From contig NZ_MLCO01000225.1 in the NCBI RefSeq assembly GCF_001982615.1, positions 1-38,053 on the forward strand: a stretch of 38,053 bases of DNA. The letters run 5' to 3'. The stretch comes from Teichococcus deserti (lineage in GTDB: Bacteria; Pseudomonadota; Alphaproteobacteria; Acetobacterales; Acetobacteraceae). Positions within the stretch are counted from its first letter, which is position 1; every line of letters starts with the position of its first letter. The notes under the pieces were generated by a model. The model saw only the letters and a program-made list of their open reading frames with translations. It made no database searches and had not been told where the DNA came from. Below, piece by piece: positions 8,017-16,653 of this stretch. The translations under genes and the position numbers were made by a program.

Positions 8017-8922
8017 ATGCTGCCATCGGAACGTCTCAAGGGCATCGAAGCCTTCGTGGCCGCCGCGGATCTCGGCAGCTTCACCGCGGCGGCACAGCGC
8101 CTGAACCTGACCACCTCGGCCATCAGCAAGAGCGTTGGACGCCTGGAGGTCCGGCTCGGCTGCCGCCTGTTCGAGCGCACGACGCGCAGGCTGGCGCTGA
8201 CCAGCGAGGGCGCCGCCTTCCAGGCCACCTGCGTGAAGGTGTTGGCCGAGCTTGCCGAGGCCGAGGCGGTGCTGGCGGCGCAGGCTTCCGAGCCGGTCGG
8301 CCGGGTCAAGCTGGACGTCCCCATCGCCTTCGGCCGCCTCCGGGTCATGCCGCTGCTGCTGCGCCTGGCGGAGCGGCATCCGGCGCTGCGGCCGCATGTC
8401 ACCTTCACCGACCGCTACGTGGATGTCCTCGAGGAAGGGATCGACGTCGCCGTCCGCATCGGCCAGGCGCAAGGCCTGAGCGACGGCCTGGCGCGGCGCC
8501 ACCTTGGGAGCGAGCACCGCATCTTCTGCGCGGCGCCCGCCTATCTCGCGCGACGCGGCGTGCCGGGGAACCGGCGCGACCTGCTGGCGGCGGACCGCAT
8601 CCTCTATGGCCGCTCGGACGGCACCGCATCGGCCTGGCGCCTCGGCGGGACGGACGGCGACGAGGACAAGGCCAGCGACGCCCGTCTGGTGCTGGGCAGT
8701 GCGGAGGCGCAGGTGGAGGCGGTGAAGGCGGGCTTCGGCATCGCCCAGCTCGCCACATGGCTCATCCAGCAGGAGCTGGACCGCGGCGAGCTGGTCGAGG
8801 TTCTGCCCGACTTCGCGACGGAAGGGCTTGCGCTGCAGCTGGTCTGGCCGAAGAGCCGCCAGCTCAGCCCGAAGGTCGACGCGCTGCTGACCTTGCTCAG
8901 CGCCGAGCTTCGTATCGACTGA
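8017..8922 (+). CDS. LysR family transcriptional regulator
   Basis: 301 residues, the usual LysR length. The N-terminal winged HTH (about 6-65) reads IEAFVAAADLGSFTAAAQRLNLTTSAISKSVGRLEVRLGCRLFERTTRRLALTSEG. The effector domain (about 92-295) begins GRVKLDVPIAFGRLRVMPLL, typical of the CrgA/YafC-like branch. The start ATG lies just after GGAAGG. It is divergent from the MFS exporter and most likely regulates it and itself. The effector is unknown. Confidence 0.93.
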   Translation: MLPSERLKGIEAFVAAADLGSFTAAAQRLNLTTSAISKSVGRLEVRLGCRLFERTTRRLALTSEGAAFQATCVKVLAELAEAEAVLAAQASEPVGRVKLDVPIAFGRLRVMPLLLRLAERHPALRPHVTFTDRYVDVLEEGIDVAVRIGQAQGLSDGLARRHLGSEHRIFCAAPAYLARRGVPGNRRDLLAADRILYGRSDGTASAWRLGGTDGDEDKASDARLVLGSAEAQVEAVKAGFGIAQLATWLIQQELDRGELVEVLPDFATEGLALQLVWPKSRQLSPKVDALLTLLSAELRID

Positions 8923-9154
8923 CGGCCCCGGCGACTGCCTGCGGCACCGCACACTGCCGGCATCGTCGGGCGATTGGCAGGCCGCGCTCGTCTGCTGAGG
9001 TCCCCCGCCAGGCTATGGCCGCGTTGCCCCCTCCGGTCACTTAGGGCAGGCAGAAGGAAGACGCCCGCCTCTCCGCTGCAGCCACGGGACGACATGCACG
9101 GCCAACGCATCTTGCAAGGGCGGCGGCCGGCGTTCTGGCGTCAACCGTCAGCCG

Positions 9155-9184
9155 TTGACTATTGGGTGGATATACACCTAATAG
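9155..9184 (+). promoter_or_regulatory. marR promoter with internal operator GTGGATATACAC
   Basis: TTGACT (9155-9160) and TAATAG (9179-9184) form a -35/-10 pair with an 18-base spacer. GTGGATATACAC (9166-9177) sits inside the spacer and differs by one base from the perfect palindrome before the efflux operon (9685-9696). A start about 7 bases past the -10 would fall on the marR ATG (9190), so the mRNA may be almost leaderless. A further GTCAAC...GTTGAC inverted repeat (9140-9159) overlaps the -35. The rest of 8923-9189 shows no gene. Confidence 0.6.
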
Positions 9185-9189
9185 AGGTC

Positions 9190-9639
9190 ATGGCCGGAAC
9201 CGACGCAGCCCTCCCCTCCCTCGAGCTCGTGGCCCGCAGCTGTCTCTGCCGTCGTGTCCAGCATGCCAGCCGGGCCATCGGCAAGCGCTTCGACGATGCC
9301 TTCCGCCCGGTCGGCCTGAACAACTGGCAGTTCACCCTGCTGATGGCTGTCACCGCCGAGGCCGGTCCCACGGTGAACCAGATCGCCGCCGAGCTCGGCA
9401 TGGATCGGACCACGGCCACCAAGAACCTGCGCATCCTGGAACGCCGCGGCCTGATCGAGATGCGGGTGGACGCGCAGGACCGGCGGATCCGCCGCAGCGC
9501 CCTGACGGCCGAGGGGCAACAGGTGCTGCAAGCCGCCCTGCTGCGCTGGCGTCAGGTCAACGACGCCGTTGGCGGCAGCCTGCGCCCGGAGCAGCTCGCC
9601 AGCCTGAACGCGGCGCTGGAGACGATCGCTCAAGCCTGA
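9190..9639 (+). CDS. MarR family transcriptional regulator
   Basis: 149 residues, the normal MarR size. The winged helix lies at about 55-110, with TVNQIAAELGMDRTTATKNLRILERRGLIE and the wing DAQDRRIRRSALTAEG; the termini are helical dimerisation segments. The ATG at 9190 is preceded by AGAGG at short distance. The gene is 101 bases upstream of the RND operon, and the same 12-bp operator lies before both. It is therefore likely an autorepressor that also represses the pump and is released by a small, probably aromatic or toxic, ligand. Confidence 0.92.
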   Translation: MAGTDAALPSLELVARSCLCRRVQHASRAIGKRFDDAFRPVGLNNWQFTLLMAVTAEAGPTVNQIAAELGMDRTTATKNLRILERRGLIEMRVDAQDRRIRRSALTAEGQQVLQAALLRWRQVNDAVGGSLRPEQLASLNAALETIAQA

Positions 9640-9684
9640 AACAGGAGATGGGCCGCGGCGCGGTCGTCTTTCTTTCGAATTTAC

Positions 9685-9696
9685 GTGGATATCCAC
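9685..9696. promoter_or_regulatory. Perfect palindrome GTGGATATCCAC, MarR operator before RND operon
   Basis: A 12-bp perfect palindrome 45 bases before the adaptor gene start. It matches the site in the marR promoter (9166-9177) at 11 of 12 bases. Two copies in the two intergenic gaps flanking marR make it the best candidate for the MarR binding site. Confidence 0.7.
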
Positions 9697-9740
9697 TCTT
9701 ATGCCGCAAGCGCCTGCCCGCAACCTGAGGTGAGAACGAC

Positions 9741-10850
9741 ATGCGATACCTCAAGCCGATCCTTCTGGCCCTCGCCGTCCTGGGCGGCGGCGGCGGCGCG
9801 ATCCTGCTGCTCCGCCCGGCCGCGGTGACCGCGGCACCGGACGATCCGCGACGCGCCGCCCCCGTGGTGCGGACCGCGCTGGTCGAACCGGCATCCCGCG
9901 TCGAGCGCGGCTATACCGGCGTCATCGCCGCCCGGGTGCAGAGCAATCTCGGCTTCCGCGTCCCTGGCAAGGTGACCGAGCGCCTGGTCGACACCGGCCA
10001 AGGCGTCCGTGCCGGTCAGGCGCTGATGCGCCTGGACCCCCAGGACCTCTCCCTGGCCCTGACGTCGCGCCAGAAGGCCGTGGACGCGGCCCGCGCCCAG
10101 CAGGTCCAGGCCCAGGCGGACGAGCTGCGCTACCGGCGCCTGATGGCCGATGGCTGGGCCTCGCGCCAGCGCTACGAGCAGGTGCGGGCAACCCTCGATG
10201 CCGCCCGCGCCCAGCTCGCCGCCGCGCAGGCGCAGGCTGAGGTGGCCCGGAACGAGGCGGGCTATGCCGTGCTGGTCGCCGAGGCCGACGGCACCGTCAT
10301 CGAGACCCTGGCCGAGCCCGGCCAGGTGGTCCTGGCCGGGCAGCCGGTGCTGCGTCTGGCCCATGGCGGCGCGCGGGAGGCGGTCGTGAACCTGCCGGAG
10401 ACCGCGCGGCCCGCGATCGGCGCCGCCGCCGAGGCCAGCCGCTTTGGCGGCGTGCCTGAACGCTCCCGCGCCGTGCTGCGGCAGTTGTCGGATGCCGCCG
10501 ACCCGGCAAGCCGGACCTATGAGGCGCGCTTCGTGCTGGACGGCGATGCCGCGCTGGCGCCGCTGGGCGCGACCGTCACCCTGTGGCTGCCGCCGCCAGG
10601 GGGAGATGATGCGGCGATGCAGGTGCCGCTCGGCGCCCTGCTGGATGACGGACGCCGCACCGGCGTCTGGGTGGTGGACACCGCCGCCTCGCGGGTGACG
10701 CTGCGCCCGGTCTCGGTGCAGCGGCTGGGCCAGGAGCACGCCGTGGTCACCGGCGTCGCGGCCGGGGAGCGGGTCGTCGCCCTGGGCGCCCATCTGCTGC
10801 ATGCTGGCCAGGGCGTTCGCACCGGCCTGCCCGGGACGGCGACACCGTGA
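9741..10850 (+). CDS. Efflux RND transporter periplasmic adaptor subunit (HlyD/AcrA family)
   Basis: A 369-residue membrane-fusion protein. It has an N-terminal signal anchor (about 5-25, no lipobox Cys), a lipoyl half-motif RVPGKVTERLVDTGQGVRAGQALMRLDPQD (about 73-102), an alanine-rich coiled-coil hairpin (about 105-170), a second lipoyl half EADGTVIETLAEPGQVVLAGQPVLRL, and beta-barrel and membrane-proximal domains. GAGGTGA stands before the ATG. Its stop overlaps the permease start (GTGA), giving translational coupling. It joins the inner-membrane pump to an outer-membrane channel, and no TolC-like gene is in the window, so a channel from elsewhere is needed. Confidence 0.93.
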   Translation: MRYLKPILLALAVLGGGGGAILLLRPAAVTAAPDDPRRAAPVVRTALVEPASRVERGYTGVIAARVQSNLGFRVPGKVTERLVDTGQGVRAGQALMRLDPQDLSLALTSRQKAVDAARAQQVQAQADELRYRRLMADGWASRQRYEQVRATLDAARAQLAAAQAQAEVARNEAGYAVLVAEADGTVIETLAEPGQVVLAGQPVLRLAHGGAREAVVNLPETARPAIGAAAEASRFGGVPERSRAVLRQLSDAADPASRTYEARFVLDGDAALAPLGATVTLWLPPPGGDDAAMQVPLGALLDDGRRTGVWVVDTAASRVTLRPVSVQRLGQEHAVVTGVAAGERVVALGAHLLHAGQGVRTGLPGTATP

Positions 10851-13800
10851 GCCGCTTCAACCTTTCCGCGCTGGCGGTGCGCGAGCGCGCCGTCACCCTG
10901 TTCCTCATCCTCGCCGTGGCCCTGGCGGGGACCAATGCCTTCTTCAAGCTGGGGCGGGCGGAGGATCCCTCCTTCACCGTCAAGGTCCTGACCGTGACCG
11001 TCGCCTGGCCGGGGGCCACGACGCAGGAGATGCAGGATCTCGTCGCCGAGCCGCTGGAGAAGCGGCTGCAGGAGCTGCGCTGGTACGACCGGGTCGAGAC
11101 CATGATGCGCCCCGGCCTCGCCTTTCTCACCCTCACCCTGCGCGACGACACCCCGCCGGGCGAGGTTTCCGAGCAGTTCTACCAGGCCCGCAAGAAGCTG
11201 GGCGACGAGGCGCGCAGCCTCCCGGCGGGCGTCGCAGGCCCCTTCGTCAACGACGAGTATTCGGACGTCACCTTCGCGCTCTATGCGCTGCGCGCACCCG
11301 GCATGGCGCCGCGCCTGCTGGCGCGCCAGGCCGAGGCGATCCGCCAGCAGCTGCTGCATGTCCCTGGCGTGAACAAGGTGAATATCCTGGGCGAAAGGCC
11401 CGAGCGCATCTTCGTCCAGTTCTCCTATGCCCGCCTGGCGACGCTGGGGGTCTCGGCGCAGGACATCTTCGCGGCGCTGTCGCGGCAGAACGCCATGACC
11501 CCGGCGGGATCCATCGAGGCCCTGGGCCCGCATGTCGTCCTGCGCCTGCAGGGCGCCTATGACGATCTGCAGCAGATCCGCGACACGCCGGTGGTCGCCG
11601 CGGGCCGCACCCTGAAGCTGGCCGACATCGCCGAGGTCGAGCGTGGCTACGAGGACCCGCCCGGCTTCCTGATCCGCAATGCCGGCGAGGCCAGCCTGGC
11701 GCTGGGCGTGGTGATGCGGCCGGGATGGAACGGGCTGACGCTCGGCCGCGCGCTCGAGGCGGAGACGGCGCGCCTCGGCCACGCCCTGCCGCTTGGCGTC
11801 ACCCTGGCCAAGATCACCGACCAGGCCGTGAACATCGCCGATTCCATCGGCGAGTTCATGCTGAAATTCTTCATGGCGCTCGGCGTCGTGCTGCTGGTCA
11901 GCCTGCTCAGCCTGGGCTGGCGCAGCGGGCTGGTGGTCGCCGCCGCGGTGCCGCTGACGCTGGCGGCGGTCTTCGTCATCATGCTGGAGACCAGCCGCTT
12001 CTTCGACCGCATCACGCTCGGCGCGCTGATCCTGGCGCTGGGCCTGCTGGTGGACGACGCCATCATCGCCATCGAGGTGATGGTGGTGAAGATGGAGGAG
12101 GGCATGGACCGGGTCGCGGCGGCTGCCTATGCCTGGAGCCACACGGCGGGGCCGATGCTGTCCGGCACCCTGGTCACGGTGATCGGGTTGATGCCGGTCG
12201 GCTTCGCCCATTCCTCGGCGGGCGAGTATGCCGGGAACATCTTCTGGATCGTCGCTTTCGCGCTGATCGTCTCCTGGGTCGTCGCCGTGGCCTTCACGCC
12301 CTATCTGGGCGTGCGCCTGCTGCCAGCGGTCCAGCCGGTGACCGGCGGCCATCAGGCCATCTACGCGACGCCCGGATACCGGCGGCTGCGCGGCATGGTG
12401 GCTTGGGCCGTCCAGCGGAAATTCCTGGTTGCCATCCTGGTCGTGCTGGTCTTCCTGGCCGCCGTGCTGGGCATGGGCCAGCTGCGCCAGCAGTTCTTTC
12501 CCGTCTCGGACCGGCCGGAGGTGCTGGTCGAGATCCGCCTGCCCGAAGGCAGCAGCATCGGGGTGACCGCCGACACCACGCAGCAGGTCGAGGCCTGGCT
12601 GCGGCAGCAGCCGGAGGCGCAGATCGTCACCAGCTATATCGGCCAGGGCGCGCCGCGCTTCTTCCTGGCCATGGCGCCGGAGCTGCCCGACCCCGCCTTC
12701 GCCAAGATCGTCGTGCTGACGCCCGATGCCACCGCGCGCGAGGCGCTGAAGCTGCGGCTGCGCGCGGCGATCGCCGAAGGGCTGGCGCCCGCCGCGCATC
12801 TGCGCGTCACCCAGCTGGTCTTCGGCCCCTATACCCCCTTCCCCGTCGAGTTCCGTCTGCGCGGTCCCGACCCCCAGCGCCTGCGCGGCATCGCCGAGGA
12901 GGTGCAGGCGGTGATGCGCGCCAATCCCGACACGCGCCAGGTCAACCAGGACTGGGGGCGGCGCACGCCGGTGCTGCACTTCGTCCTGGACCAGGACCGG
13001 TTGCGGCTGATCGGCCTGTCGCCCGCCGAGGCGGCGCAGCAGCTGCAATTCCTGCTGAGCGGCGTCACCGTCACGCAGATGCGGGAAGACATCCGGAATG
13101 TCGATGTCGTGGCGCGCAGTGCCGGGTCCGAACGGCTGGACCCCGCGCGCCTGTCCGGCTTCGCGCTGACCTCGCGGGATGGACGGCCGATCCCGCTGGA
13201 GCAGATCGGCCATGCGGCGGTGCGGATGGAGGAAGCCATCCAGAAACGGCGCGACCGCGTGCCGACCATGACGCTGCGCGCCGATATCGCCGAAGGTCAG
13301 CAGCCGCCCGAGGTCTCCCTGGCGGTGATGGCAGCCCTGGGCCCTGTCATCGCCCGGCTGCCGGAAGGCTATTCGATCGAGATGGCAGGCTCGATCGAGG
13401 AAGCCGGGAAGGCCAACAAGGCCCTGGCCGCCGTCTTCCCGCTGATGCTGGCGCTGATGCTGACGGTGATCATGGTCCAGGTCCGCTCCTTCTCGGCGAC
13501 CGCCATGGTGATGCTGACCGCGCCGCTCGGCCTGGTGGGCGCGGTGCCGACCTTGCTGGTCTTCGGCCAGCCCTTCGGCTTCAACGCCATCCTGGGGTTG
13601 ATCGGGCTTGCGGGCATCCTGATGCGCAACACGCTGATCCTGATCGGGCAGATCGACAGCAACCGCGCCGAAGGGCTCGATCCCTACGATGCCGTGGTCG
13701 AAGCCACCGTCCAGCGGGCGCGGCCGGTGATCCTGACGGCGCTGGCCGCGGTGCTGGCCTTCATCCCGCTGACCCATTCCGTCTTCTGGGGGTCGCTCGC

Positions 13801-13951
13801 CTACACGCTGATCGGCGGCACCGCCCTGGGCACCGTGCTGATCCTGGTGTTCCTGCCAGCGCTCTATGCCATCTGGTTCCGGGTTCCCGCCCGCCCGCTG
13901 GCCGCCCTGCACGCGGCACCGCCGGCCCCGGCGGGCGCGGCTGCGGAGTGA
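10847..13951 (+). CDS. Efflux RND transporter permease subunit (AcrB-like, HAE1-type)
   Basis: 1034 residues, full length for an RND pump: a first transmembrane segment, periplasmic porter loop, TM2-6, a second loop, and the last TM set. Proton-relay Asp403-Asp404 lie in LLVDDAIIAIEVMVVKMEEGM. In the other relay helix AcrB has Lys in AKNAIL; here the motif is GILMRNTLILIGQID with Arg927 at that place, seen in a subgroup of RND proteins. The GTG start overlaps the adaptor stop. With the adaptor and MarR it forms a regulated tripartite export system; the substrate is unknown. No terminator with a T-run was found before the dpp relic downstream. Confidence 0.95.
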   Translation: MSRFNLSALAVRERAVTLFLILAVALAGTNAFFKLGRAEDPSFTVKVLTVTVAWPGATTQEMQDLVAEPLEKRLQELRWYDRVETMMRPGLAFLTLTLRDDTPPGEVSEQFYQARKKLGDEARSLPAGVAGPFVNDEYSDVTFALYALRAPGMAPRLLARQAEAIRQQLLHVPGVNKVNILGERPERIFVQFSYARLATLGVSAQDIFAALSRQNAMTPAGSIEALGPHVVLRLQGAYDDLQQIRDTPVVAAGRTLKLADIAEVERGYEDPPGFLIRNAGEASLALGVVMRPGWNGLTLGRALEAETARLGHALPLGVTLAKITDQAVNIADSIGEFMLKFFMALGVVLLVSLLSLGWRSGLVVAAAVPLTLAAVFVIMLETSRFFDRITLGALILALGLLVDDAIIAIEVMVVKMEEGMDRVAAAAYAWSHTAGPMLSGTLVTVIGLMPVGFAHSSAGEYAGNIFWIVAFALIVSWVVAVAFTPYLGVRLLPAVQPVTGGHQAIYATPGYRRLRGMVAWAVQRKFLVAILVVLVFLAAVLGMGQLRQQFFPVSDRPEVLVEIRLPEGSSIGVTADTTQQVEAWLRQQPEAQIVTSYIGQGAPRFFLAMAPELPDPAFAKIVVLTPDATAREALKLRLRAAIAEGLAPAAHLRVTQLVFGPYTPFPVEFRLRGPDPQRLRGIAEEVQAVMRANPDTRQVNQDWGRRTPVLHFVLDQDRLRLIGLSPAEAAQQLQFLLSGVTVTQMREDIRNVDVVARSAGSERLDPARLSGFALTSRDGRPIPLEQIGHAAVRMEEAIQKRRDRVPTMTLRADIAEGQQPPEVSLAVMAALGPVIARLPEGYSIEMAGSIEEAGKANKALAAVFPLMLALMLTVIMVQVRSFSATAMVMLTAPLGLVGAVPTLLVFGQPFGFNAILGLIGLAGILMRNTLILIGQIDSNRAEGLDPYDAVVEATVQRARPVILTALAAVLAFIPLTHSVFWGSLAYTLIGGTALGTVLILVFLPALYAIWFRVPARPLAALHAAPPAPAGAAAE

Positions 13952-13993
13952 CTCCGCACCGCCTCGATCGGGCCTGTGCCGCACGGTGCTGAT

Positions 13994-14383
13994 CTGCGCG
14001 ATCGGCGCCTGGGCGACCGGATCGCCCAGGCGCCGCCGCGGGTTCAGCGAGGCAGAGGGGTCCTGGAAGACCATCTGGGTGCGACGGCTGTCCCGGCGCC
14101 GCGCACGGCGCGACAGGGCGGCGACATCGGTGTCGCCAGGCAGGACGCTGCCGCCATCCGGTTCGATCAGCCGCAGGATGCAGCGGGCCAGCCTGGACTT
14201 TCCCGAACCGCGCCCGCCGGCGATGCTCAGCGTGCCACCGCGCGGCAGGGCCAGGCTCGCCGCCTCCACCGCCTGCACCCGGCGCGCCCGGCGGCGGAAC
14301 AGACCGGTGCGGCCACAGGCCTTCTCGACAGCCCGCAGCTGCAACAGGGGCCGCCCCGCCACGACGCGGCGGCCAGTGGCCAC
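13994..14383 (-). pseudogene. Truncated dipeptide ABC ATPase (DppF/OppF-like) relic
   Basis: The minus strand encodes about 130 residues of a DppF-like ATPase: LLQLRAVEKACG, RRVQAVEAASLALPRGGTLSIAG, a Walker A still readable as GGRGSGKS, CILRLIEPDGGSVLPGD and QMVFQDPSASLNPRRRLGDPV. The protein then breaks off. The ABC signature, Walker B and C-terminal oligopeptide domain are absent, and homology ends about 40 bases from the end of the RND permease gene. The family length is about 320, so about 60% is lost. The truncation next to the RND stop suggests the pump locus replaced the rest. Confidence 0.8.
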
Positions 14384-14387
14384 GGTC

Positions 14388-14520
14388 AGAGGCCGGCACG
14401 GCGGCGATCAGCGCCTGGCTCCAGGCATGCTGCGGCCGGTTCAGCACGGCATCGCTGGGCCGGCCTGCACCACGCGCCCCTGCTGCATATCGGCGACCAC
14501 CAGCGCATTGCTGCCGCCCC
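14388..14520 (-). pseudogene. C-terminal relic of DppD/OppD-like ATPase with frameshift
   Basis: The minus strand reads NALVVADMQQGRVVQAGP in one frame and, after a one-base shift near 14447-14455, AVLNRPQHAWSQALIAAVP in another. Together these match the end of a DppD-type ATPase (…GRVVExGP…PQHPYTRALLAAVP). The next reading frame, the DppF relic, begins a few bases later at a GTG (14383), so the original dppD-dppF order survives although both are dead. Confidence 0.7.
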
Positions 14521-14897
14521 GACTGTTGATCCGAGCCAGATGTCCTGCCACGCCTTCAGCAGCGGCGGCGTCGAGGACCGCCGGATCGGGCATTGCAGCA
14601 CGATCCGCCCGGCGGCGATGCGCGCCACCTCGGCGTGGAGAGCGAAGGCGCCGTCGGCATAGAGCTCCTCCAGATGCGCGACCTCGACGCCGTCCAGCCC
14701 GCACGTCGCGCCGGGCAGCGCGGCATCGGCCTTCAACCGCGCGACAGGTGGGCGGGAGAAGCGGAGCAGCATCTTGCTCGCCGGCAGCGCCCCAAGGGTT
14801 GCGGCGTGCAGCATGGCCTGGGCAGTCCGACCCCGCCGGGGCTTGCGCTGGCCCTGCCCCTGGCGCCTTGATGCGGCCGATCCAGGGGAGAAGACGG
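14521..14897. other. Non-coding or degenerate stretch, nothing firmly recognised
   Basis: The minus strand has an open stretch up to about 14814 (LDGVEVAHLEELYADGAFALHAEVARIAAGRIVLQCP) that looks protein-like but matches nothing I can name. It loses its frame into the DppD relic and is probably another gene remnant. The + strand carries only the ribosome binding site of the racemase (14885-14893). Confidence 0.4.
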
Positions 14898-15593
14898 ATG
14901 AAGGTGATCGGCCTGCTCGGCGGCATGAGTTGGGAAAGCTCGGCGGAGTATTATCGCATCATCAACCAGGCGGTGCGGGAGCGGCTGGGCGGGCTGCATT
15001 CGGCCGAATGCCTGATGTGGTCCTTCGACTTCGCCCGCATCGAGGCGCTGCAACACGCCGGCAAATGGGATGAGGCCACCGCCGAGCTGGTCGCCGCCGC
15101 CCGTCGCCTGGAACGCGCCGGGGCCGATTTCCTGGTGATCTGCACCAACACCATGCACCGCATGGCCGACGAGGTGCAGGCGGCGGTCAGCCTGCCGCTG
15201 CTGCATATCGCCGACCCCACCGCCGAGCGGATCAGGACGGCGGGGTTCCGCAAGGTCGGCCTGCTCGGCACCGCCTTCACCATGGAGCAGGACTTCTACA
15301 AGGGGCGCCTGGTCGCGCAGCACGGGCTGGAGGTGCTGATCCCCGACGAGGCGCAGCGCGCCGAAATCCATCGCGTGATCTATGAGGAGCTGGTGCAGGG
15401 CAAGGTGGTGGACAGCTCGCGCGCGGCCTACCGCGCCGTCATCGCCTCGCTGGTCGCGCGCGGCGCCGAGGCGGTGATCCTGGGCTGCACCGAGATCATG
15501 CTGCTGGTCCGCGCGCAGGACAGCGCGGTGCCGCTGTTCGACACCACCGCCATCCATGCCGAGGCGGCGGTGGAGCGCGCGCTGGAAGACTAG
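14898..15593 (+). CDS. Aspartate/glutamate racemase family protein
   Basis: A 231-residue cofactor-independent amino acid racemase of the Asp/Glu (RacX/YgeA) family. It begins MKVIGLLGGMSWESSAEYYRIIN, the family start. Both catalytic cysteines are present: Cys82 in ICTNTMH and Cys197 in LGCTEIMLL. GGGGAGAAG lies before the ATG. It is convergent with the LysR gene and overlaps it by four bases at the stops. It interconverts L- and D-forms of aspartate, glutamate or related amino acids; the substrate is not decided by sequence. Confidence 0.92.
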   Translation: MKVIGLLGGMSWESSAEYYRIINQAVRERLGGLHSAECLMWSFDFARIEALQHAGKWDEATAELVAAARRLERAGADFLVICTNTMHRMADEVQAAVSLPLLHIADPTAERIRTAGFRKVGLLGTAFTMEQDFYKGRLVAQHGLEVLIPDEAQRAEIHRVIYEELVQGKVVDSSRAAYRAVIASLVARGAEAVILGCTEIMLLVRAQDSAVPLFDTTAIHAEAAVERALED

Positions 15594-16465
15594 CCCTCGA
15601 CCAGCCCCTTCAGCCCGGCGATCTCGGCGGCGCAGAAATCAAGGAAGAGGCGGATGCGTGGCGCCTGGCGCAGGTCGGGATGGGTCAGCAGCCAGAGGTC
15701 GCTGGCCAGCGCCGTCTCCGGCGGCGCCAGGCGGCGCAGCGCCGGCCGCGCATCGCCGAGGAAGCAGGGCAGATGGGCGATGCCCAGGCCGGCCTCGGCC
15801 GCCGCGGCCAGGGCCAGGACGCTGTCGAGCCGCGCAGCGATGCGCCCGGCCGGGACATGGCGGCGCAGGAAGCCGGCGGCCGGCAGGGAGGACAGCGGGT
15901 CGCCGGGGGCCAGCCAGGGCGCCTCGGCCTCGGTCAGCCCCGCGATCCCGTAGAGCGCCCAGGCGATGCGGGCGGCGCGGCGGCCGACCAGGGTCTCGGG
16001 CGGCGCCTCGCTGGCGCGGATGGCGACATCGGCGTCGCGCCGCGACAGATTGGCCGCCGCATTGCCGGTGACGATGTCGAGCCGCACGCCCGGATGGGCG
16101 GCGCGGAACCGGGACAGCACCGGCAGCAGCAGCCCGTGCAGCAGGGCGTCGCTGGTGGCCACCCGGATCTCGCCGGAGGCCGCCACGGCCTGGCCGGCCA
16201 GCCGCCGGGTCAGCTCGGTGATCTCGCCCTGCATGCGGGCGGCCAGCGCCGCCACCTCCTCCCCCGCCGCGGTCGCGGCATAGCCGGTGCGGTGGCGCTC
16301 GAAGAGCGGGGTGCCGAGCAGCGCCTCGATCTGGCCGAGGCGGCGGAAGACGGTGGAATGGGCGACACCCAGCCGCGCCGCGGCGGCGGGCAGGCCCTGC
16401 TGCTCGGCGACCGCCAGGACCAGGCGGAAATCGTCCCATTCCAGGGTGTTGAGGGGGTCTGGCAT
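15590..16465 (-). CDS. LysR family transcriptional regulator
   Basis: 291 residues. The HTH (about 9-68) reads FRLVLAVAEQQGLPAAAARLGVAHSTVFRRLGQIEALLGTPLFERHRTGYAATAAGEE; the effector domain from about 98 has GEIRVATSDALLHGLLLPVLSRF. AGGAGG is just before the ATG. It is divergent from the dioxygenase at 16654 across a 188-base gap with four TGCAAT/ATTGCA half-sites, so it very probably controls that gene. Its 3' end overlaps the racemase gene by four bases. Confidence 0.93.
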   Translation of the reverse strand: MPDPLNTLEWDDFRLVLAVAEQQGLPAAAARLGVAHSTVFRRLGQIEALLGTPLFERHRTGYAATAAGEEVAALAARMQGEITELTRRLAGQAVAASGEIRVATSDALLHGLLLPVLSRFRAAHPGVRLDIVTGNAAANLSRRDADVAIRASEAPPETLVGRRAARIAWALYGIAGLTEAEAPWLAPGDPLSSLPAAGFLRRHVPAGRIAARLDSVLALAAAAEAGLGIAHLPCFLGDARPALRRLAPPETALASDLWLLTHPDLRQAPRIRLFLDFCAAEIAGLKGLVEG

Positions 16466-16510
16466 CGGCCTCCTGGCGCGCCGGGGCAGGCATCCTGCGC
16501 CGATCCCGAA

Positions 16511-16558
16511 TGCAATGCCACAGCACAGATTGCAAGATCATGATTGCATGGGTGCAAT
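16511..16558. promoter_or_regulatory. Four TGCAAT/ATTGCA half-sites in lysR-dioxygenase intergenic region
   Basis: TGCAAT at 16511-16516, ATTGCA at 16529-16534 and 16543-16548, TGCAAT at 16553-16558. The last two form ATTGCA-N4-TGCAAT, which contains the T-N11-A core (T16545, A16557) of LysR boxes. The first two form TGCAAT-N12-ATTGCA. ATCATGAT (16537-16544) lies between. The layout resembles the recognition plus activation sites of a LysR-regulated divergent promoter. Confidence 0.65.
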
Positions 16559-16653
16559 CGGTTGGTGCTGGATTCCGGCCGCCGGACGGGCGATCTCTGG
16601 CCTCGACGGAAGGCGCTGGCCTTCCCCGAAACCCTGAACGGAGGCCTCGAGCC

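Noticed and set aside
10517-13993. Very long open minus-strand frame opposite the adaptor and RND genes
   Set aside because: It is low-complexity, rich in His/Gln/Arg/Asp, a typical GC-rich antisense shadow of the RND gene. Only its first 130 residues (13994-14383) carry real homology, to a DppF relic.
14521-14814. Minus-strand open stretch with protein-like composition
   Set aside because: It has no recognisable motif and runs out of frame into the DppD relic. I could not support naming it as a gene.
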